A stretch of 24,096 bases of DNA from GJ-E10 sp035625725 (GTDB lineage: Bacteria; Pseudomonadota; Gammaproteobacteria; Burkholderiales; Burkholderiaceae_F), in the NCBI GenBank assembly GCA_035625725.1, contig DASPPB010000077.1, positions 1-24,096 of the forward strand, written 5' to 3'. Shown here piece after piece: positions 21,247-24,096 of the stretch. Positions within the stretch are counted from its first letter, which is position 1; each line of letters begins with the position of its first letter. The translations under genes and the position numbers were made by a program. Below the pieces are notes generated by a model. That model worked only from the letters and a program-made list of their open reading frames with translations, had not been told where the DNA came from and did not search any database.

Positions 21247-23318
21247 TGTTCTCGAGTCTGCTCATTGCCAATCGCGGCGAGATTGCCTGCCGCATCATCC
21301 GCACGGCGCGGCGCATGGGCATGCGCACGATTGCCGTGTACTCGCTCGCCGACGAGGGCGCGCTGCACGTGCGCACGGCCGATGCCGCCGTGTGCATCGG
21401 CCCGGCGAGTGCGCGCGAGAGCTACCTGCACGTGGACCGGATCATTGCCGCGGCGCGCGCCCAAGGCGCTCAGGCCATACACCCGGGCTACGGATTTTTG
21501 TCCGAATCGGCGCACCTGGCGCAAGCCTGCGAACAATCGGGCATCTGCTTTGTCGGGCCATCGGCCGAAGCGATTCGCACCATGGGCTCCAAGTCTGCCG
21601 CCAAGGCGCTGCTGCAGGCCGCGGGCGTGCCGCTTACTCCGGGCTACCACGGTACCAATCAGGACGCGACGTTCTTGGCCACCGAGGCCGGGCGCATCGG
21701 TTTTCCGGTGCTCATCAAGGCAAGCGCCGGCGGCGGAGGCAAGGGCATGCGCCGCGTTGACCGGGCGGAGGATTTCGGCGTGGCGCTGGCCGCATGCCAG
21801 CGCGAGGCACTCGCCTCCTTTGGCTCGGCCCAGGTCCTGGTCGAGAAGTACCTCGAGCAGCCCCGGCACATCGAGATCCAGATCTTCGCCGACAGCCACG
21901 GCAACGCGGTGCACCTCTTCGAGCGCGACTGCTCGGTGCAGCGCCGCCACCAGAAAGTGCTCGAGGAGGCGCCGGCGCCCGGCCTGGCCCCGGGACGGCG
22001 CGCACAGATGGGACGCGCCGCGCTCCAGGTCGCACGCGCCGTGGGTTACGTGGGTGCGGGCACCGTGGAATTCATCGTGCCACGGCCTGCGCAGACGCAC
22101 GATGTGGCCGAGACCTTCTACTTCATGGAAATGAACACGCGGCTTCAGGTCGAACACGCGGTTACCGAGATGATCGCGGACGTGGATCTGGTGGAGTGGC
22201 AGCTGCGTGTGGCCGCGGGCGAGCCGCTGCCCTGCAGCCAGCAAGATCTGCTCATCCGCGGCCACGCGATCGAGGCGCGCGTTTATGCCGAGGACGCCGA
22301 GCGCGGTTTTACGCCCGCCAGCGGGACGATCGAGTATCTGCAGTGGCCCTCGACCTCGGCGCATGTGCGCGTGGACACAGGCATCGAACAGGGCGATGCG
22401 ATCTCTCCGCACTACGACCCGATGATCGCCAAGGTTATCGCCTGGGACACGAATCGGGAGGGAGCGCGTGCGCGGCTGCGAGCGGCCCTGGAACAAACCC
22501 GCATTGTGGGGCTGACAACCAATGTTGCCTTTCTGGCGCGGCTGGTGGATTCGCCCTCCTTTGCCGGGGCGATGCTCGACACGGACCTGATCGCACGCGA
22601 CGCGTCCGTTGTGCAGCCGGCCGCCCAGCTCCCGGCGCGGGAATTCTGGCTTCTTGCGGCCTTGGCGCAGCTCGAGCACGAAGCTCTGGAGGATGCACGC
22701 GCGGGGCGCGCGACCTCGCCCTGGGGCGTGCGCGACAGCTGGCGCATGAACCGCCGCGGCGCGCGCTCCGTCGAGCTTCTGTGGCGGGGCGCGGCGGGCC
22801 ACGAACTGCGGCGGGTCACTGTTCGCACGCAAGCCGGCGTGCGGGCTTTGACCTATGAGGGCGTGACCTCGGCGGGGTTTGCACGCTTTGTGGCGCCGCA
22901 GTCCGAGGGCGGGCGGTTACAGGCGCACGTCGACGGCGTGGCGGTTGATGCCACCGCGGTGCGCCACGGAAGGAGCTGGCATGTTTTCGTGGGGGCGCGG
23001 CACGAAAGTCTTGAGCTGCGTGATGCGCTGGCTGCCGCGGCGGGGGCGGGCGACGATGAGGAGCACCGCGCCACACTTCTTGCGCCCATGCCTGGCAAGA
23101 TCATCGCGCTTCTTGTCGGTGCGGGTGCCCGCGTCGAGCGCGGAGCGCCGCTTCTCATCCTCGAAGCCATGAAAATGGAGCACACGGTGCGCGCCCCCGA
23201 AGCAGGCCTCTTGCGCGCCTTTCGCGTGCAGGTGGCCGACCAGGTCACCATGGGCACGCAGCTCATGGACTTTGTGCCCGAGGCGCCAGCCGATTCGCAA
23301 GAGGCTGCGCGCGGCTAG
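21246..23318 (+). CDS. mccA: Methylcrotonyl-CoA carboxylase alpha subunit (biotin carboxylase + biotin carrier)
   Basis: This 690-residue biotin-dependent subunit starts at the ATG at 21246, within TAATG. The biotin carboxylase part (1 to about 450) begins MFSSLLIANRGEIACRIIRTARR. It holds HPGYGFLSE (79-87), the ATP-grasp loop KASAGGGGKGMR with GGGGKG at 162-167, and the active-site MEMNTRLQVEH (294-304), each intact. A middle domain of MCC type follows. The C-terminal biotin carrier has EAMKMEH with the biotinylated Lys643. A second residue set, PRPAQTHDVAET (279-290), widens the usual FIV-to-FYFMEMN loop slightly. It uses ATP and bicarbonate to carboxylate biotin, which the beta subunit hands to 3-methylcrotonyl-CoA. 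HMG-CoA lyase follows 27 bases later. Confidence 0.96.
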   Translation: MFSSLLIANRGEIACRIIRTARRMGMRTIAVYSLADEGALHVRTADAAVCIGPASARESYLHVDRIIAAARAQGAQAIHPGYGFLSESAHLAQACEQSGICFVGPSAEAIRTMGSKSAAKALLQAAGVPLTPGYHGTNQDATFLATEAGRIGFPVLIKASAGGGGKGMRRVDRAEDFGVALAACQREALASFGSAQVLVEKYLEQPRHIEIQIFADSHGNAVHLFERDCSVQRRHQKVLEEAPAPGLAPGRRAQMGRAALQVARAVGYVGAGTVEFIVPRPAQTHDVAETFYFMEMNTRLQVEHAVTEMIADVDLVEWQLRVAAGEPLPCSQQDLLIRGHAIEARVYAEDAERGFTPASGTIEYLQWPSTSAHVRVDTGIEQGDAISPHYDPMIAKVIAWDTNREGARARLRAALEQTRIVGLTTNVAFLARLVDSPSFAGAMLDTDLIARDASVVQPAAQLPAREFWLLAALAQLEHEALEDARAGRATSPWGVRDSWRMNRRGARSVELLWRGAAGHELRRVTVRTQAGVRALTYEGVTSAGFARFVAPQSEGGRLQAHVDGVAVDATAVRHGRSWHVFVGARHESLELRDALAAAAGAGDDEEHRATLLAPMPGKIIALLVGAGARVERGAPLLILEAMKMEHTVRAPEAGLLRAFRVQVADQVTMGTQLMDFVPEAPADSQEAARG

Positions 23319-23345
23319 GGCGAAGAGGCGAGGACAATACGGCTT

Positions 23346-24096
23346 ATGGCTGCAGCAAGTAACACGGTTCCCCACACCCCCACGGTGCGCCTGGTCGAGG
23401 TCGGGCCTCGCGACGGTTTGCAAAACGAGCGCACGCCCCTTTCGCTGGAGGTCAAGCGCGAGTTGATCGAGCGCCTCGCGCGCGCTGGCCTGCGCCAGAT
23501 TGAGGCCGGTGCCTTTGTCTCGCGGGAGCGCGTCCCCCAGATGGCGGACTCGGGCGCGCTCCTTGCGCAATTGCGGGCGTTGCCGGCGCTCTCGGAGGTG
23601 AGTCTGCCGGTGCTGACACCGAACCTGCAGGGGTTCGAGGCGGCGGTGAGCGCGGGCGCCGGGCGCGTCGCGGTCTTTGCTGCGGCCTCCGAGACGTTTT
23701 CGCAAAAAAACATCAACTGCTCGATTGCCGAATCTCTCAAGCGCTTCGAGCCCGTTTTGGCAGCGGCACGCAACTCCAAGATCCCCGTGCGCGGTTATCT
23801 CTCGTGTGTGGTGGCCTGTCCCTACGAGGGGCCCATCGCGCCTGCGCGGGTTGCGGGCCTCGCCGCGGAGTTAACACAGATGGGCTGCTACGAGATCTCA
23901 CTGGGCGATACGATCGGCGTGGGGACTCCGGGCACGGTGCTGCCCATGCTCGAGGCCGTGGCGCGCCGAGTGCCCGTGCGGCAGCTCGCAGGTCACTTTC
24001 ACGACACCTACGGCATGGCCGTGGCCAACGCCTATGCCGCCTACGGCTTCGGGCTGCGCACTTTCGATGCGTCGGTAGCGGGGCTGGGCGGTTGTC
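23346..24096 (+). CDS. mvaB: Hydroxymethylglutaryl-CoA lyase, N-terminal part (runs off right edge)
   Basis: This frame runs from the ATG at 23346 to the window edge, giving 250 residues, so only the C-terminal portion is missing. It is a TIM-barrel metal-dependent lyase that splits HMG-CoA to acetyl-CoA and acetoacetate, the last step of leucine breakdown. It shows VEVGPRDGLQNE (about 17-28) with the catalytic Arg/Asp pair, EAGAFVSRERVPQMAD, FSQKNIN, GYLSCVVACPYEG (150-162), EISLGDTIGVGTP and the metal-binding HFHDTYG (217-223). It is cut in SVAGLGGC, whose Cys250 is the catalytic cysteine of the family loop. GAGGCGAGG lies upstream of the ATG. It is co-transcribed with the MCC genes. Confidence 0.96.
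   Translation, partial: MAAASNTVPHTPTVRLVEVGPRDGLQNERTPLSLEVKRELIERLARAGLRQIEAGAFVSRERVPQMADSGALLAQLRALPALSEVSLPVLTPNLQGFEAAVSAGAGRVAVFAAASETFSQKNINCSIAESLKRFEPVLAAARNSKIPVRGYLSCVVACPYEGPIAPARVAGLAAELTQMGCYEISLGDTIGVGTPGTVLPMLEAVARRVPVRQLAGHFHDTYGMAVANAYAAYGFGLRTFDASVAGLGGC

Noticed and set aside
19036..22832. Long minus-strand frames opposite the MCC genes (19036-20586 and 21243-22832)
   Set aside because: Both are antisense shadows: His/Arg/Gly-rich composition without motifs, opposite intact carboxylase subunits.
1..24096. tRNA, rRNA, CRISPR array, insertion sequence or phage genes
   Set aside because: No cloverleaf, repeat-spacer array, transposase, integrase or terminal inverted repeats were seen.

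Overview
The window looks like a chromosomal segment of a betaproteobacterium, most likely a Burkholderiales or Nitrosomonadales relative. The evidence is high GC content, the gene order DUF971-ubiE-ubiJ-ubiB, a RegB/RegA redox two-component pair, a PEP-CTERM/exosortase-type exopolysaccharide locus, and a leucine-degradation (methylcrotonyl-CoA carboxylase) operon. I found no rRNA, tRNA, CRISPR array, transposase or integrase gene.

Layout. (1) 1-5106 is part of an exopolysaccharide locus. On the minus strand are the start of an EpsF/Wzz-like chain-length protein (cut by the left edge), a small PEP-CTERM protein and an EpsL-like outer-membrane barrel. Divergently, on the plus strand, is a polyprenyl-phosphate sugar transferase of the WcaJ/EpsB type. 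About 1 kb between the PEP-CTERM gene and epsF has no convincing conserved gene; it holds three adjacent stem-loops and one weak small ORF. This region is visibly less GC-rich than the rest. (2) 5152-8639 holds DUF971-ubiE-ubiJ-ubiB, tightly packed ubiquinone genes. (3) 8665-10986 holds glmU and a ROK fructokinase (mak), with a small unknown gene converging on mak. (4) 11383-14689 holds a small exported protein with HExxH and CxxC motifs, a large TonB-dependent receptor, and a VOC-fold protein. (5) 14731-17894 (minus) holds regB-regA followed by a Cys/Met-metabolism PLP enzyme. (6) 17895-18806 (minus) holds two small membrane proteins; one is a 53-residue protein with Trp-Leu repeated every four residues. 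(7) 18946-24096 (plus) holds the leucine-degradation operon: MCC beta subunit, a YbjQ-family protein, a two-TM protein, MCC alpha subunit and HMG-CoA lyase (cut by the right edge).

How the parts fit. The eps genes would initiate, polymerise and export a polysaccharide, and the PEP-CTERM protein is a likely exosortase client. The ubi genes make the quinone whose redox state a RegB-type kinase is known to sense. MCC and HMG-CoA lyase carry 3-methylcrotonyl-CoA towards acetyl-CoA and acetoacetate, although the hydratase step between them is not encoded here.

Most of the window is ordinary, well-recognised housekeeping or catabolic sequence. I do not see a clear new defence or mobile system. The best candidates for something undescribed are the Trp-ladder microprotein upstream of regB, the YbjQ/two-TM pair embedded between the MCC subunits, and the HExxH/CxxC small protein paired with a TonB receptor.
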